64,000 nt of DNA from Enterobacter huaxiensis (GTDB lineage Bacteria > Pseudomonadota > Gammaproteobacteria > Enterobacterales > Enterobacteriaceae). The DNA is taken from NCBI RefSeq assembly GCF_003594935.2, contig NZ_CP043342.1, positions 1,116,001 through 1,180,000 on the forward strand, given 5' to 3'. Positions 28,275-36,086 of this stretch are shown piece after piece. A program made the position numbers and the translations under genes. The first letter of the stretch is position 1; every line of letters begins with the position of its first letter. The notes under the pieces are model-generated. The model made no database searches and had not been told where the DNA came from. It saw nothing but the letters and a program-made list of their open reading frames with translations.

Positions 28275-28844
28275 TTATTTGTCGCTGGTTGTAGTGATCA
28301 GTTTTTGCCAAATTGCTGACACATATTTTGCCTGATGTCGCGCATCAGCTAGGGCATTGTGCTCATCCCCAATGAACGGCATGTCACGCTTCGGATCGAA
28401 ACCAACACTGCGACCGAGCGTAACAATAGTGCGCACATCATGATCGTTCCAAAAGGCCCAAGGGCAAATGTGGCCGGCGCGTTCGTAAGCTCCACGCAGA
28501 ATTACATTGTCAAAAGTGGCACCGTTACCCCAAACTTTCATGTATTTTGGATTATCTGCGTGCCGGTGAATGAAATGGCTCAGTTCCGATAGTGCATCAG
28601 TGATAGGCAGCGCATCATCAACAGAAATAGCTGAGCGCGCTTCCGGGCTTTGATTGAGCCACCAGAGAATAGTATCTCCGTCAGGTACCGCGCCTTGATC
28701 CATTGCGCTTTCAAGCGAGACGGCTGTATAGAATTCTTGACCAAGCTCGCCTGTTTGAGGGTTAAAAAATACAGCACCAATTGAAACGATCGGCGCGTTT
28801 GGTTTTTTTCCCATTGATTCGAGGTCAATCATTAAGTCGTTCAA
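28275..28844 (-). CDS. 3'-5' exonuclease, DnaQ-like (Rv2179c-type)
   Basis: The 189-residue protein has DEDDh exonuclease features: 'MIDLES' (D7, E9), a second acidic site in 'GNGATFDNVIL' and the final His/Asp pair in 'EHNALADARHQAKYV'. This family is frequent in left operons of lambdoid prophages beside xis. Its biological substrate (RNA or DNA) is not established from sequence. It overlaps the next upstream gene by 4 bases. Confidence 0.87.
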   Translation of the reverse strand: MNDLMIDLESMGKKPNAPIVSIGAVFFNPQTGELGQEFYTAVSLESAMDQGAVPDGDTILWWLNQSPEARSAISVDDALPITDALSELSHFIHRHADNPKYMKVWGNGATFDNVILRGAYERAGHICPWAFWNDHDVRTIVTLGRSVGFDPKRDMPFIGDEHNALADARHQAKYVSAIWQKLITTTSDK

Positions 28845-29131
28845 TTGCTTTCTCCATTGTTAATTCTTATCTTTTGATTCACTGGGGGGCTGTAGCGCGA
28901 GTCGGCTTTGTCGCTGACGTGGCAAGAATGAGCTCCGTCAGGACGAGTACAAATTTTCCCGCACCTATCACATGCCAATACTGCTTCCAGCTCCGCGATC
29001 CGCTCCTCTGCTTTTGAAAACTGAACGAGAAGTTCTTCAGCTAACGTCACACGCATCACTACCTTCTGACAGTCGTGGCGTTTGGCTCTGGCGATTGTGC
29101 CGCGCAGAGACGCATATTTGTTGGCGGTCAT
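28841..29131 (-). CDS. Hypothetical left-operon protein with Cys cluster
   Basis: This 96-residue protein belongs to no family I recognise with certainty. A helical, possibly coiled-coil stretch at about 25-50 ('LAEELLVQFSKAEERIAELE') is followed by a CxxC...C...H pattern ('CDRCGKICTRPDGAHSCH') that could bind zinc. Four-base overlaps at both ends place it inside a translationally coupled operon. It resembles the variable Ea22-like genes of lambdoid phages in place and size. Confidence 0.6.
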   Translation of the reverse strand: MTANKYASLRGTIARAKRHDCQKVVMRVTLAEELLVQFSKAEERIAELEAVLACDRCGKICTRPDGAHSCHVSDKADSRYSPPVNQKIRINNGESN

Positions 29132-29325
29132 TGGATGGACTCCTGACGAAGATGGTTAATTTCGGCGTCAAGGCTCATTCGCTGGTCCATCGATTCCGTC
29201 AAGGCGGCAAATGTAACGTCCAGGCGAGTGGCCACTTCACGCATCAGGGAGGCTTCTGCTGGTGGCAGTTTCCCCGCCGCAGCATGGGCTGCGGCGACCA
29301 GTTCTTTTATCTTCATGCGAGGCAT
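29128..29325 (-). CDS. Hypothetical small left-operon protein
   Basis: The 65-residue, mostly helical protein ('IKELVAAAHAAAGKLPPAE') has no clear fold. It is supported mainly by a 13-base overlap with the HD-domain gene upstream and a 4-base overlap downstream. It is of the Ea22-like class by context only. Confidence 0.55.
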   Translation of the reverse strand: MPRMKIKELVAAAHAAAGKLPPAEASLMREVATRLDVTFAALTESMDQRMSLDAEINHLRQESIQ

Positions 29326-29852
29326 GCGCGTGATTCCGTAAGCTCTTTGAAACGATTAATGAACAAGCCATATGCCTGGCCTGGGCGAAGAGGGACGATC
29401 TGGATTATGTCGCTGGCCGGTATACCTTCAAGGCAAGGCCAGATTGAACCGTCGTCGATATCCAGATCGCGGCGTTCCGTGGCAAGCATCACCAGATCGG
29501 CGTATTTCACTACCGCTGACATATAAGGGGTGATGCCGAATTTGGCCCGGATCAGTTGCTCTACCCGCTCTTCAATGCGACGGTAATCTGGAAGCAATAC
29601 CTTCAGGGGGGCAGGGATGTCCTGGCAATACGCTTCTGCTGCATCATGCATCAGGGCTTCAAAGGCGAACTCTGGCGGAACGAGCTGGCTGCACAGCACA
29701 GAGTGCTGGGCCACGCTGTAAAATTCCGGCAGATGGCCACTGAAGCGGCAGATATGGGAAAGCGCGGTCGCAATATCCTCGATCTCTACATCGTCAGCGG
29801 TTGAATTGAGGTAATCGAACTTCTTACCTGAAAGTGTCTGGATAAAACTCAT
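29313..29852 (-). CDS. Phage HD-domain phosphohydrolase (YfbR-like)
   Basis: The 179-residue HD-superfamily protein has metal-binding H33/H50 in 'HICRFSGH' and 'SVAQHS', the HD pair H69-D70 in 'ALMHDAAEAY', and a late Asp in 'KYADLVMLATE'. Related YfbR-type enzymes remove phosphate from deoxynucleoside monophosphates. In phages they may adjust nucleotide pools (inference). Confidence 0.85.
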   Translation of the reverse strand: MSFIQTLSGKKFDYLNSTADDVEIEDIATALSHICRFSGHLPEFYSVAQHSVLCSQLVPPEFAFEALMHDAAEAYCQDIPAPLKVLLPDYRRIEERVEQLIRAKFGITPYMSAVVKYADLVMLATERRDLDIDDGSIWPCLEGIPASDIIQIVPLRPGQAYGLFINRFKELTESRACLA

Positions 29853-29951
29853 CGTCTTTTCTTCTCCATATTTGGCAGCTGCACCTGCGCCAGTTTTTGG
29901 TTGTACGAATCCCTCGCCATTGGCGATTAATAAAGGGAATTACGCTTCAAT

Positions 29952-29975
29952 AAATCCCCGCGGCGCCGGGGATTT
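29952..29975. terminator. Hairpin between HD gene and yfdQ-like gene
   Basis: A 9-bp perfect stem, AAATCCCCG / CGGGGATTT, with a 6-base loop lies in the 135-base gap between the yfdQ-like gene and the HD gene. A weak T-rich tail makes it an attenuator or weak terminator in the left operon. Confidence 0.5.
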
Positions 29976-29987
29976 AATGCAGAGAAA

Positions 29988-30818
29988 TTACGCTTTAAAG
30001 TTACCGATAAAGGTTTCAACCGGCTTGTCGGTGAACTTCTCGATCAGCAGGTCACGGAACTCGTTGGCGATAGCTTCTTCCTGGGCTTCCAGTTGAACGA
30101 TGCGGAGTACAAACACCGGTTCCCCGCTTTTAAGCAGGCTGTTACGCAGGCTAAAGCGGCGTTCGCCCAAGCCTTCATATGGGACGCATTTGAACTCAAA
30201 GGCTACAGGCATGACGTCTTTACTGCTGGCTTCAACACTCTGCATCAGGGACTTTCTGCCGCCAAAATCTTCGTCTTCATGAGCTGCTTCCGTGACTTGT
30301 TTGATATTGACGCGACGAACGGCACCAGCTGCCTGCGCGATGGACAACACATTCCCGTCGGCATCAAATGCGCTCAGGAAGTCGGCCCAGTCCTCCAGCC
30401 ATTCAGCAATTTCCTTCTGGCCCAGTCGATCGCCATTTACCTGAAGTAGAGCTCGGAATGGCGCTGTCTTTTTGAGGGTGATAGATGCGACGTTATCAGC
30501 ATGGCCAGGGTTAGTCAGAGTACCGATATTGAAGACGGAGCGTGCGGTCATGTTGTCAGCATCGATAAAGCATCGCGCTGGTTCGGCTTCGTTGGCATAG
30601 CCAGTTGCATAACGCACAAAGTCAGGAATGCTGGTTGTGGTCATGGCACCGCGGAAACGAAAACGCTCCAGATCGAAACGCTCAAGGCTCTCTACGTTTA
30701 CGCCATCAGGGAGCAGGGCAGTAGGGCATGCTGTTTCTTTAACTGCAGTAAGGTGATAACCGGAAAGAACAAGGTCTTTCACCTGCTGCAGGGCATTGCC
30801 GTCTAAAATCTGGGACAT
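29988..30818 (-). CDS. DUF2303 / YfdQ-family phage protein
   Basis: This 276-residue protein agrees in length and sequence style with YfdQ of the CPS-53 prophage (for example 'ITLKKTAPFRALLQVNGD', 'LGQKEIAEWLEDWADFL'). The function is unknown; the family always sits in early regions next to YfdP-like proteins, as here. The acidic, soluble composition suggests a cytoplasmic early protein. Confidence 0.85.
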   Translation of the reverse strand: MSQILDGNALQQVKDLVLSGYHLTAVKETACPTALLPDGVNVESLERFDLERFRFRGAMTTTSIPDFVRYATGYANEAEPARCFIDADNMTARSVFNIGTLTNPGHADNVASITLKKTAPFRALLQVNGDRLGQKEIAEWLEDWADFLSAFDADGNVLSIAQAAGAVRRVNIKQVTEAAHEDEDFGGRKSLMQSVEASSKDVMPVAFEFKCVPYEGLGERRFSLRNSLLKSGEPVFVLRIVQLEAQEEAIANEFRDLLIEKFTDKPVETFIGNFKA

Positions 30819-30871
30819 AAAATTTCCTTAATATGTGGTCATAGGGATGTCAGTGATTTGTCTGCTGCGGA

Positions 30872-31243
30872 TCACTGTGCCGCTTTAAGCTTTCCGTCAA
30901 CGCCGCCGTTGATCCCGAACAGCTGCCCCTGATCTTCCTGCAGGATGGTCAGCTTGCCGCCTTTGTTAACCCACATTGGTGTTTCGGTGGTGTCTTCTTC
31001 GGAGGCTTTACCGCGCGGGGTTGGGGTGACGTAGTTCAGCTTGTGCTTGATCTTGACGCGCTTCTCTTCGACGGAGTTACCCATACGCTCAATATCAAAG
31101 GTGAGGACTACTTTGCCTTTGGTACCGTTATTCAGAACGCCAAGCGCGGTAGTGTTTAAAGCTGCCGCGATCTTGTTCATGAACACGCCGGCATCCAGTT
31201 CGCCCAGGAAATCGGGCACTACGGTCATGCGGTCACTACTCAT
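30872..31243 (-). CDS. YfdP-like phage protein
   Basis: The 123-residue protein, directly upstream of the yfdQ-like gene, corresponds in length and order to YfdP of CPS-53. It begins 'MSSDRMTVVPDFLGELDAG' and carries a beta-rich core ('GKVVLTFDIERMGN'). The function is unknown. Confidence 0.75.
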   Translation of the reverse strand: MSSDRMTVVPDFLGELDAGVFMNKIAAALNTTALGVLNNGTKGKVVLTFDIERMGNSVEEKRVKIKHKLNYVTPTPRGKASEEDTTETPMWVNKGGKLTILQEDQGQLFGINGGVDGKLKAAQ

Positions 31244-31452
31244 GGTTTAACCCTCTGTGAGGCGGCTGCCACCGCCAGTGGAACTTCTCCATACACAACA
31301 GAAAAGGGCACCTGCGCTTCGGCTATGGGTAGGAGGTCCATTTCCATAGCGCCCGGGTGGATTGGGGAATGAGCCCGTCGCCCGGTGATGCCCTTGTCTC
31401 TTGTGTAAAAAAGGTGCCCACCGATGTGATGGGCAAAGACTACACACAGCAA
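31240..31452 (-). CDS. Small first gene of the left operon (uncertain)
   Basis: The 70-residue frame overlaps the yfdP-like start by 4 bases (ATGA), which favours translation. A second frame (31519-31247, 90 residues, Arg/Ser/Gly/His rich) covers the same DNA, so the true frame is not settled. Both are compositionally odd. Position and appearance recall the Ash/Icd-like small proteins of lambdoid and P4-like phages, but I cannot confirm it. Confidence 0.4.
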   Translation of the reverse strand: MLCVVFAHHIGGHLFYTRDKGITGRRAHSPIHPGAMEMDLLPIAEAQVPFSVVYGEVPLAVAAASQRVKP

Positions 31453-31869
31453 AGAAGTTGTTGTGGCGGTGGTGCCTCCACCTGCCGGACCGGCCAGAAC
31501 CGGCGACGCTACACCACAAGAAACGTATTCATTTCAAAAGTTGAAATAAAAACTTGTTGGCCTCGTCACGTGCGCAGAGCCGCATTACCACAACTGGAAG
31601 CGCACTCTTTTGGTAACAAACCTGCCCCCGCAGTGAAAGAGAGAAGGAGTGCGCTTTCACGTTGTGCCCTTAAAAAGCTGGCTGTCACCCTCAAGGGGAA
31701 AGTGAGCAGCCAGAACAGGGATCACTTCTTATTGCTTTGGCCTGCTTTTAACCACATCAGGCGCGGTGGTAAGCCATTTGCGAATCATCCGGTCATTCAT
31801 ACGCCACCGGCGGCTACTTCGTGGGCTTCCTGCCTGTTCGCTGTTGATGAAAATGAAGATAAAAGATAT

Positions 31870-31907
31870 TTGCGAAATGCGCAAGAAATAAAATGCGTAA
31901 AACGCAA
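31870..31907. promoter_or_regulatory. Left operators oL1-oL2
   Basis: Two 15-bp sites fit TTGCG-N5-CGCAA: TTGCGAAATGCGCAA at 31870-31884 (perfect palindromic arms) and ATGCGTAAAACGCAA at 31893-31907 (one mismatch). The centre distance is 23 bases. They should bind the CI-like repressor and/or the Cro-like protein to control leftward transcription. Confidence 0.75.
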
Positions 31908-31918
31908 TTTGAAGGGCG

Positions 31919-31943
31919 TAAAAAAACCGCCGTGTAGGCGGTT
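31919..31943 (-). terminator. Terminator of the CI-like repressor gene
   Basis: Leftward, AACCGCC and GGCGGTT arms with a 5-base loop are followed by TTTTTT. It sits 19 bases past the repressor stop and just before the left operators. Confidence 0.8.
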
Positions 31944-31961
31944 ATTTGTTCTTAAGGGATG

Positions 31962-32657
31962 TTATCCGTGCCGTTTAACTGACTGCGACTGGCTGATCAT
32001 TACCTTGCCGAAAACGTAAAATCTGTCTTCATTGGACTTATCCACTGACCACTCACGATATTTAGGGTTATCGGAAATGACAAGAATTTTATCTGGGATC
32101 ATCTGTAATCTTTTGACGTAAATTTTATCATCAAAACCAAAGACATAAATCCCATCACTATCAAACTCATTGATCGAAATATCAACGAATATCAAATCAC
32201 CTGGTTCAATGGTATCAGCCATACTGTCACCACGAACGTTAATCACTTTGACCGTATCTGGTGTTCTCCCGCCAAATAACGCGGCGGCTCTTTCATTGTT
32301 GTACTCAATGGACCTGATGACATCGACGACATCACTACCTTGTATATGGCCCATGCCAGCACTGGCGCTGACATCGAGCAACTCGACTCTAAACACAGGG
32401 TCACCCTCTCCATAAGCTGGATTTTTACCACTGGATTTACATACAGTAGTTTCATTTGGAGACGGTGTAAAGAGTTCTGCCACGCTAACACCAAGTGCCG
32501 TAGCATATTTGCTAAGCGATTGTTCAGTAAATGACTTTTGTTTTCCTGTCTCAACCCGTGAGACGTTCGCACCGTCAATACCTACAGCTTCAGCAAGATC
32601 TGAAATTTTCATGCCCTTTTCGAGGCGTAATTCTCTGATGCGGTTTCCTATGTTCAT
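31962..32657 (-). CDS. cI: CI-like LexA-type prophage repressor
   Basis: This 231-residue repressor has an N-terminal XRE helix-turn-helix ('MKISDLAEAVGIDGANVSRVE') and a C-terminal S24 peptidase fold. The self-cleavage site is A100-G101 ('SASAGMG'), the nucleophile Ser145 is in 'RGDSMADTI' and the base Lys182 is in 'IYVKRLQ'. All elements for RecA-stimulated autocleavage are present, so the prophage should be SOS-inducible. Divergent from the Cro-like gene across three right operators. Confidence 0.93.
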   Translation of the reverse strand: MNIGNRIRELRLEKGMKISDLAEAVGIDGANVSRVETGKQKSFTEQSLSKYATALGVSVAELFTPSPNETTVCKSSGKNPAYGEGDPVFRVELLDVSASAGMGHIQGSDVVDVIRSIEYNNERAAALFGGRTPDTVKVINVRGDSMADTIEPGDLIFVDISINEFDSDGIYVFGFDDKIYVKRLQMIPDKILVISDNPKYREWSVDKSNEDRFYVFGKVMISQSQSVKRHG

Positions 32658-32677
32658 GCGTCCATTACAGTTTTTTT

Positions 32678-32740
32678 TTGCGTGATATGCAAAGCAACTT
32701 GCGCAAGTCGTAACTACACATTAATATGCGTAATGCGCAA
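32678..32740. promoter_or_regulatory. Right operators oR1-oR3 between cI and cro
   Basis: Three 15-bp sites fit TTGCG-N5-CGCAA: TTGCGTGATATGCAA (32678-32692), TTGCGCAAGTCGTAA (32699-32713) and ATGCGTAATGCGCAA (32726-32740). Each has one mismatch in an arm. The centre spacings are 21 and 27 bases. They fill the divergent gap and should switch between the lysogenic and lytic promoters. Confidence 0.75.
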
Positions 32741-32754
32741 TTACAGGGGGCATT

Positions 32755-33018
32755 ATGCAATCACCGTTAAGGAATTTGCGAAAGTCGCAAGGTTTAACTC
32801 TCTCTCATGTGGCAAACATGGTGGACATTGATCCAGCCAACCTAAGCCGAATTGAAAGGGGCCAACAAATCGCATCACTGGATGTAGCTGAAAGGCTTGT
32901 GAAGTTTTATTCGGGCCAAATTGATGAGCTCCAAATCTTGTACCCGCACCGTTATACGCAGGCTACAGAAACTGGGGCAGCATCGGTACCACAGGAAAAA
33001 GGGGAATGCCGTGGGTAA
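32755..33018 (+). CDS. Cro-like XRE-family regulator
   Basis: The 87-residue protein is a single XRE helix-turn-helix domain ('GLTLSHVANMVDIDPANLSR') with a short tail. It is divergent from the repressor and the first gene of the rightward early operon: the place of cro. An operator-like site lies within its first 12 codons. Its 3' end overlaps the next gene's GTG. Confidence 0.85.
   Translation: MQSPLRNLRKSQGLTLSHVANMVDIDPANLSRIERGQQIASLDVAERLVKFYSGQIDELQILYPHRYTQATETGAASVPQEKGECRG
32776..32790. promoter_or_regulatory. Intragenic operator at the start of the cro-like gene
   Basis: TTGCGAAAGTCGCAA has perfect palindromic arms identical to those of the best left operator. It covers codons 8-12 of the cro-like gene, 36 bases downstream of the last right operator. 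Confidence 0.65.
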
Positions 33019-33559
33019 AGAACCTGAATGGAAAGTAGATAAGCAGCCAGCCTGGCTGGTGGCCGCAATCAAAAAAACGATCACCGAGCTTCCGGGCGGT
33101 TATTCCGAAGCTGCTGAGTGGTTGGGTGTGACCGAGAACGCGTTGTTTAACCGACTGCGTACCGATGGCGATCAGATCTTCCCGCTCGGTTGGGCGATGG
33201 TGCTTCAACGTGCTGGTGGTTCAAACCACATAGCAAACGCTATTGCACGTCACTCGAACGGTGTTTTTGTGCCATTGGTTGACGTTGAAGAAATAGAGAA
33301 CGGTGATATCAACCAGCGTCTTATGGAGTCAGTGGAGTGGATCGGCAGGCATTCGCAATACGTTCGTAAAGCTACCGCTGACGGCGTTATTGATGCTCAA
33401 GAACGCGCCCAGATTGAAGAGAACAGCTATCAGGTGATGGCTAAGTGGCAGGAACATTTGACGCTGCTTTTCCGTGTGTTTTGTGCGCCGGAAAAAGGTG
33501 ACGCCCGCGAGTGTGCAGCTCCGGGCGTCGTGGCAGACAAATCTTGTATGGAGAAGTAA
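33011..33559 (+). CDS. CII-like / YmfL-family regulatory protein
   Basis: The 182-residue protein belongs to the phage CII/CP76 class seen as YmfL in e14: 'LPGGYSEAAEWLGVTENAL' is a helix-turn-helix and is followed by 'NRLRTDGDQIFPLGWAMVLQ'. I chose GTG 33011 (GGGG six bases upstream, overlapping the cro-like stop by 8 bases) because the family begins at this point; the longer frame from 32921 runs inside the cro-like gene. It probably activates or modulates lysogeny promoters (family inference). Confidence 0.8.
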   Translation: MGKEPEWKVDKQPAWLVAAIKKTITELPGGYSEAAEWLGVTENALFNRLRTDGDQIFPLGWAMVLQRAGGSNHIANAIARHSNGVFVPLVDVEEIENGDINQRLMESVEWIGRHSQYVRKATADGVIDAQERAQIEENSYQVMAKWQEHLTLLFRVFCAPEKGDARECAAPGVVADKSCMEK

Positions 33560-33564
33560 TCCGC

Positions 33565-33891
33565 ATGACCAGTTTAACGGCTTTTAACCGTTTACCGCAA
33601 CTCAGGATGATCCCGGTACCGGGCGCTCCGTTGTTTCGGTATGAACGCAGAATAGCAAACCGCTGGGTGCCATGTAACCACAGTCGGGCGGTCTCAATTG
33701 TGGGGGTTTACTACAGGAAGGCGAAACGCTTATGCGCGAAGTTAACCGAAGGTTCAAAGACCACAGAGGGATCCCCGTTCGGGTTATCAGGTGGGAGCCA
33801 GAGACTCAACGAGTTATCTACCTGCGGGATGGTTATAACCACGAATGTTTCAGCCCGCTCGAACAATTCAAGCGCAAGTTTACAGAGTTAA
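33565..33891 (+). CDS. Small phage protein of unknown function
   Basis: This 108-residue frame starts 6 bases after the CII-like stop. The first 60 residues ('FNRLPQLRMIPVPGAPLFRY') are basic and look like a conserved short lambdoid early protein. The last 50, rich in Ser/Thr/Gly, overlap the DUF4222 gene in another frame and look unselected. The C-terminal half may be a read-on extension after loss of an earlier stop (inference). Confidence 0.5.
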   Translation: MTSLTAFNRLPQLRMIPVPGAPLFRYERRIANRWVPCNHSRAVSIVGVYYRKAKRLCAKLTEGSKTTEGSPFGLSGGSQRLNELSTCGMVITTNVSARSNNSSASLQS

Positions 33892-33911
33892 AGGACGACC
33901 ATGAGCACTAA
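33732..33911 (+). CDS. DUF4222-family small phage protein
   Basis: The 59-residue protein begins 'MREVNRRFKDHRGIPVRV' and contains 'LRDGYNHECFSPLEQFKRKF', which match the DUF4222 pattern of enterobacterial prophages. ATG 33732 lies inside the preceding frame, and the stop overlaps the first codons of the O-like gene by 11 bases. The compact overlap on both sides supports coupled translation. The function is unknown. Confidence 0.75.
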   Translation: MREVNRRFKDHRGIPVRVIRWEPETQRVIYLRDGYNHECFSPLEQFKRKFTELKDDHEH

Positions 33912-34755
33912 ATTAACGGGTTACGTTTGGGACGCTTGTGCCGCTTCTGGCATGAAGCTGTCCAGCGTTGCCATCATGGCGCGTCTGGCAGACTTCAGCA
34001 GTGATGAAGGGGTTAGCTGGCCTTCCATCGCTACCATCGCGCGCCAGATTGGTGCTGGTGAGAGCACGGTTCGCACAGCCATATCTCAGCTGGAAAAAGA
34101 CGGTTGGCTAACCCGCCAGCAGCGCCGTAAAGGCAACCGTAATGCATCGAACGTTTACCAGCTCAATGTTGCGAAATTGCAGGCTGCTGCCTTTTCTCAC
34201 CTGTCAGATTCTGACGCATCAAAATCTGATGCCTCAAAAACCGACGCGTCAAAATCTGAGGCATCAAAAAACGATGAAAAAGGCGGTTTTCACCCGTCAG
34301 AATCTGGGGGGGATCCGTCAGTAAATACAATTTCTGATCCATCAGTTAAAAAACCTTCTTGTCCGGTTGCGCCGCAACCAGACCCTGAAGTGATGATCAC
34401 CGATAATGCCATCCTGGTTCTGAATCATCTGAACCTGGTTAGTGGCTCACGATACCAAAAATCAAAAACTTCTCTGGAAAACATCCGTGCTCGTTTGCGT
34501 GAAGGTTACACCGTTAGCGACTTACAGCTGGTGATCGACCTTAAGCATGAGCACTGGAACGGCAATGACGTGCAGTACCAGTACATGCGTCCTGAAACGC
34601 TCTTCGGTCCGAAAAAATTTGAAGGTTATCTGCAAAGCGGGATCCGCTGGGACAAGAAGGGGCGGCCACCGCGTGACAGCTGGGGCGAAAAGAAACATGA
34701 CCCGATGAAGTTCGGTCCGGTTGATAGCAAGATTCCAGAGGGGTTCAGAGGATGA
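33901..34755 (+). CDS. O-like replication initiator (HTH plus Phg_2220_C domain)
   Basis: This 284-residue protein has an N-terminal winged helix (about 15-95: 'SWPSIATIARQIGAGESTV', 'QLEKDGWLTRQQRRKGN'). A low-complexity linker of repeated Asp-Ala-Ser-Lys follows (about 103-124). The C-terminal phage replication domain (Phg_2220_C-like, about 170-250: 'LNHLNLVSGSRYQKSK', 'GYTVSDLQLVIDLKHEHW') completes it. It should bind origin iterons and recruit the host replisome. The iterons appear to lie in the linker-coding DNA, as in lambda O. Confidence 0.85.
   Translation: MSTKLTGYVWDACAASGMKLSSVAIMARLADFSSDEGVSWPSIATIARQIGAGESTVRTAISQLEKDGWLTRQQRRKGNRNASNVYQLNVAKLQAAAFSHLSDSDASKSDASKTDASKSEASKNDEKGGFHPSESGGDPSVNTISDPSVKKPSCPVAPQPDPEVMITDNAILVLNHLNLVSGSRYQKSKTSLENIRARLREGYTVSDLQLVIDLKHEHWNGNDVQYQYMRPETLFGPKKFEGYLQSGIRWDKKGRPPRDSWGEKKHDPMKFGPVDSKIPEGFRG
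34210..34269. repeat. Four 15-bp iterons: putative phage replication origin
   Basis: Four abutting 15-bp units (variants of TCTGACGCATCAAAA) lie in the middle of the O-like gene and encode the DASKS repeats. Each unit ends in TCAAAA. AT-rich DNA (34320-34350) follows. This mirrors ori-lambda, where iterons lie inside O. Confidence 0.6.
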
Positions 34756-36086
34756 TGGAAAATAAATACTGCCGTGCACTGGCTGAACTCCGTTCAAAAC
34801 CAGCACACGAGCTGAAAGAGGTCGGTGATCAATGGCGCACTCCGGATCTGTTGTTTTGGGGGATCAATGCGATGTTCGGCCCTCTGGTGTTGGACCTTTT
34901 TGCCGACGACAGCAACGCGAAGTGCCCAGCATGGTACACGGCTGAAGATAATGCCCTGACGCAGGATTGGTCAGAGCGGCTGGCAGAACTCGGTGGTGCC
35001 GGGTTTGGCAACCCGCCTTACAGCCGCTCTCACTACCACGCCAAGCAGGCGGTTACCGGAATGACCCACATCATTAACCACGCTATGGCAATGCGAGAAA
35101 AGGGGGGTCGGTACGTTTTTCTCATTAAGTCTGCGACCAGTGAGACGTGGTGGCCGGAAGAGGCAGATCACGTCACATTCATCCGTGGCCGAATTGGTTT
35201 CGATCTTCCTCAATGGTTCGTGCCGAAAGACGAAAAGCAGCAGCCCACCAGCGCATTTTTTGCTGGCGCTATTGTGGTCTTCGACAAGACATGGCGGGGA
35301 GAGCGTTTCAGTTACATCAACCGCACCGATCTGGAGGCCAAAGGCCGTGCTTCGATGTCGCTGGCCCAATTTGCAGTGGGAAGAACGCAAACTGATGCGG
35401 TACCGGAGCTGGAAGCTGAGGTTAAGCCGGAGAAATCAGAGGCAGAACTGCCATTAACCCAAAAAGCCATTCTGGAAACCAGTGGTGTAGAGGCTTGGGC
35501 CTGTGTTGTCGCGGCGTTCGGCGAGAAAGATGAGTACACCTTCAGCGAGTCAAAGTTTGGTCATACCTGGGCTGCCGACTCTCTGGAAAACCCTGAATTT
35601 ACCAATGTTTCACCGCTGACGATCGACAGAGCGAAAAAGCTGATCAGCGAGAGCATCCTGGTAGGTGTTAATGCATGGCTGGAAACATTGCCCTTTGATA
35701 GCGATGACGTGAAACAAGACATGTCAGAGCGGTTACGCACGGTTGCCGTTGAGTCTGCGAAAGAATACGGCATTAACCACAGTGAATTCATCGCGACCAT
35801 GGAAAGCCTGGATAAAGCCAAATGGTCAAATATTCGGTGGATCCGCGCCCATGTCCGTGAGACGCAGGAATCAAAGGACAAGGCGTTAAACGAATCGCGC
35901 GTTTGGCCTCTTGAGGTTGGACTGGTGTTTAACCAGATTGAAGGGGCTGAAGCTCTACCTGTTTCACAACAGAACAAGCTGAAAGCCAATATCAACCAGC
36001 TGTGGCTCGAACGTATGCCGACGAGTGAAATTATCACGACCGCTGGTGGTCTCTTCAACAGCATGCAGGGGGCCGTCAATGCGTGA
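34752..36086 (+). CDS. Phage DNA N6-adenine methyltransferase with C-terminal extension
   Basis: The 444-residue protein has an N-terminal half (about 1-205) that is a phage Dam-type methylase (PF05869 style) with 'PLVLDLFADDSN' as the SAM-binding strand and catalytic 'NPPYSR' (87-92). The C-terminal about 220 residues form a separate helical domain I cannot assign ('VEAWACVVAAFGEKDEYTF'). It follows the O-like gene with an ATGA overlap, the position where a helicase loader (P/DnaC) would be expected; no such gene is visible. It may protect phage DNA from restriction (inference). Confidence 0.85.
   Translation: MMENKYCRALAELRSKPAHELKEVGDQWRTPDLLFWGINAMFGPLVLDLFADDSNAKCPAWYTAEDNALTQDWSERLAELGGAGFGNPPYSRSHYHAKQAVTGMTHIINHAMAMREKGGRYVFLIKSATSETWWPEEADHVTFIRGRIGFDLPQWFVPKDEKQQPTSAFFAGAIVVFDKTWRGERFSYINRTDLEAKGRASMSLAQFAVGRTQTDAVPELEAEVKPEKSEAELPLTQKAILETSGVEAWACVVAAFGEKDEYTFSESKFGHTWAADSLENPEFTNVSPLTIDRAKKLISESILVGVNAWLETLPFDSDDVKQDMSERLRTVAVESAKEYGINHSEFIATMESLDKAKWSNIRWIRAHVRETQESKDKALNESRVWPLEVGLVFNQIEGAEALPVSQQNKLKANINQLWLERMPTSEIITTAGGLFNSMQGAVNA

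Larger units (their letters stand above)
31453..31961. promoter_or_regulatory. Left promoter region (pL) with no clear gene
   Basis: About 500 bases between the CI-like repressor and the left operon hold the left operators (31870-31907) and the repressor terminator. The rest would be the leader of the leftward transcript, where lambda has N and nutL. I see no Arg-rich N-like gene. A tiny leftward frame ending near 31726 ('MNDRMIRKWLTTAPDVVKSR...') looks protein-like but has no supported start beyond 23 codons. Confidence 0.55.

Noticed and set aside
31357..32019. 220-codon rightward frame across the repressor end and left promoter region
   Set aside because: It runs through the repressor terminator, the left operators and the 3' end of the repressor gene on the other strand, has no ribosome site and no family-like segments.
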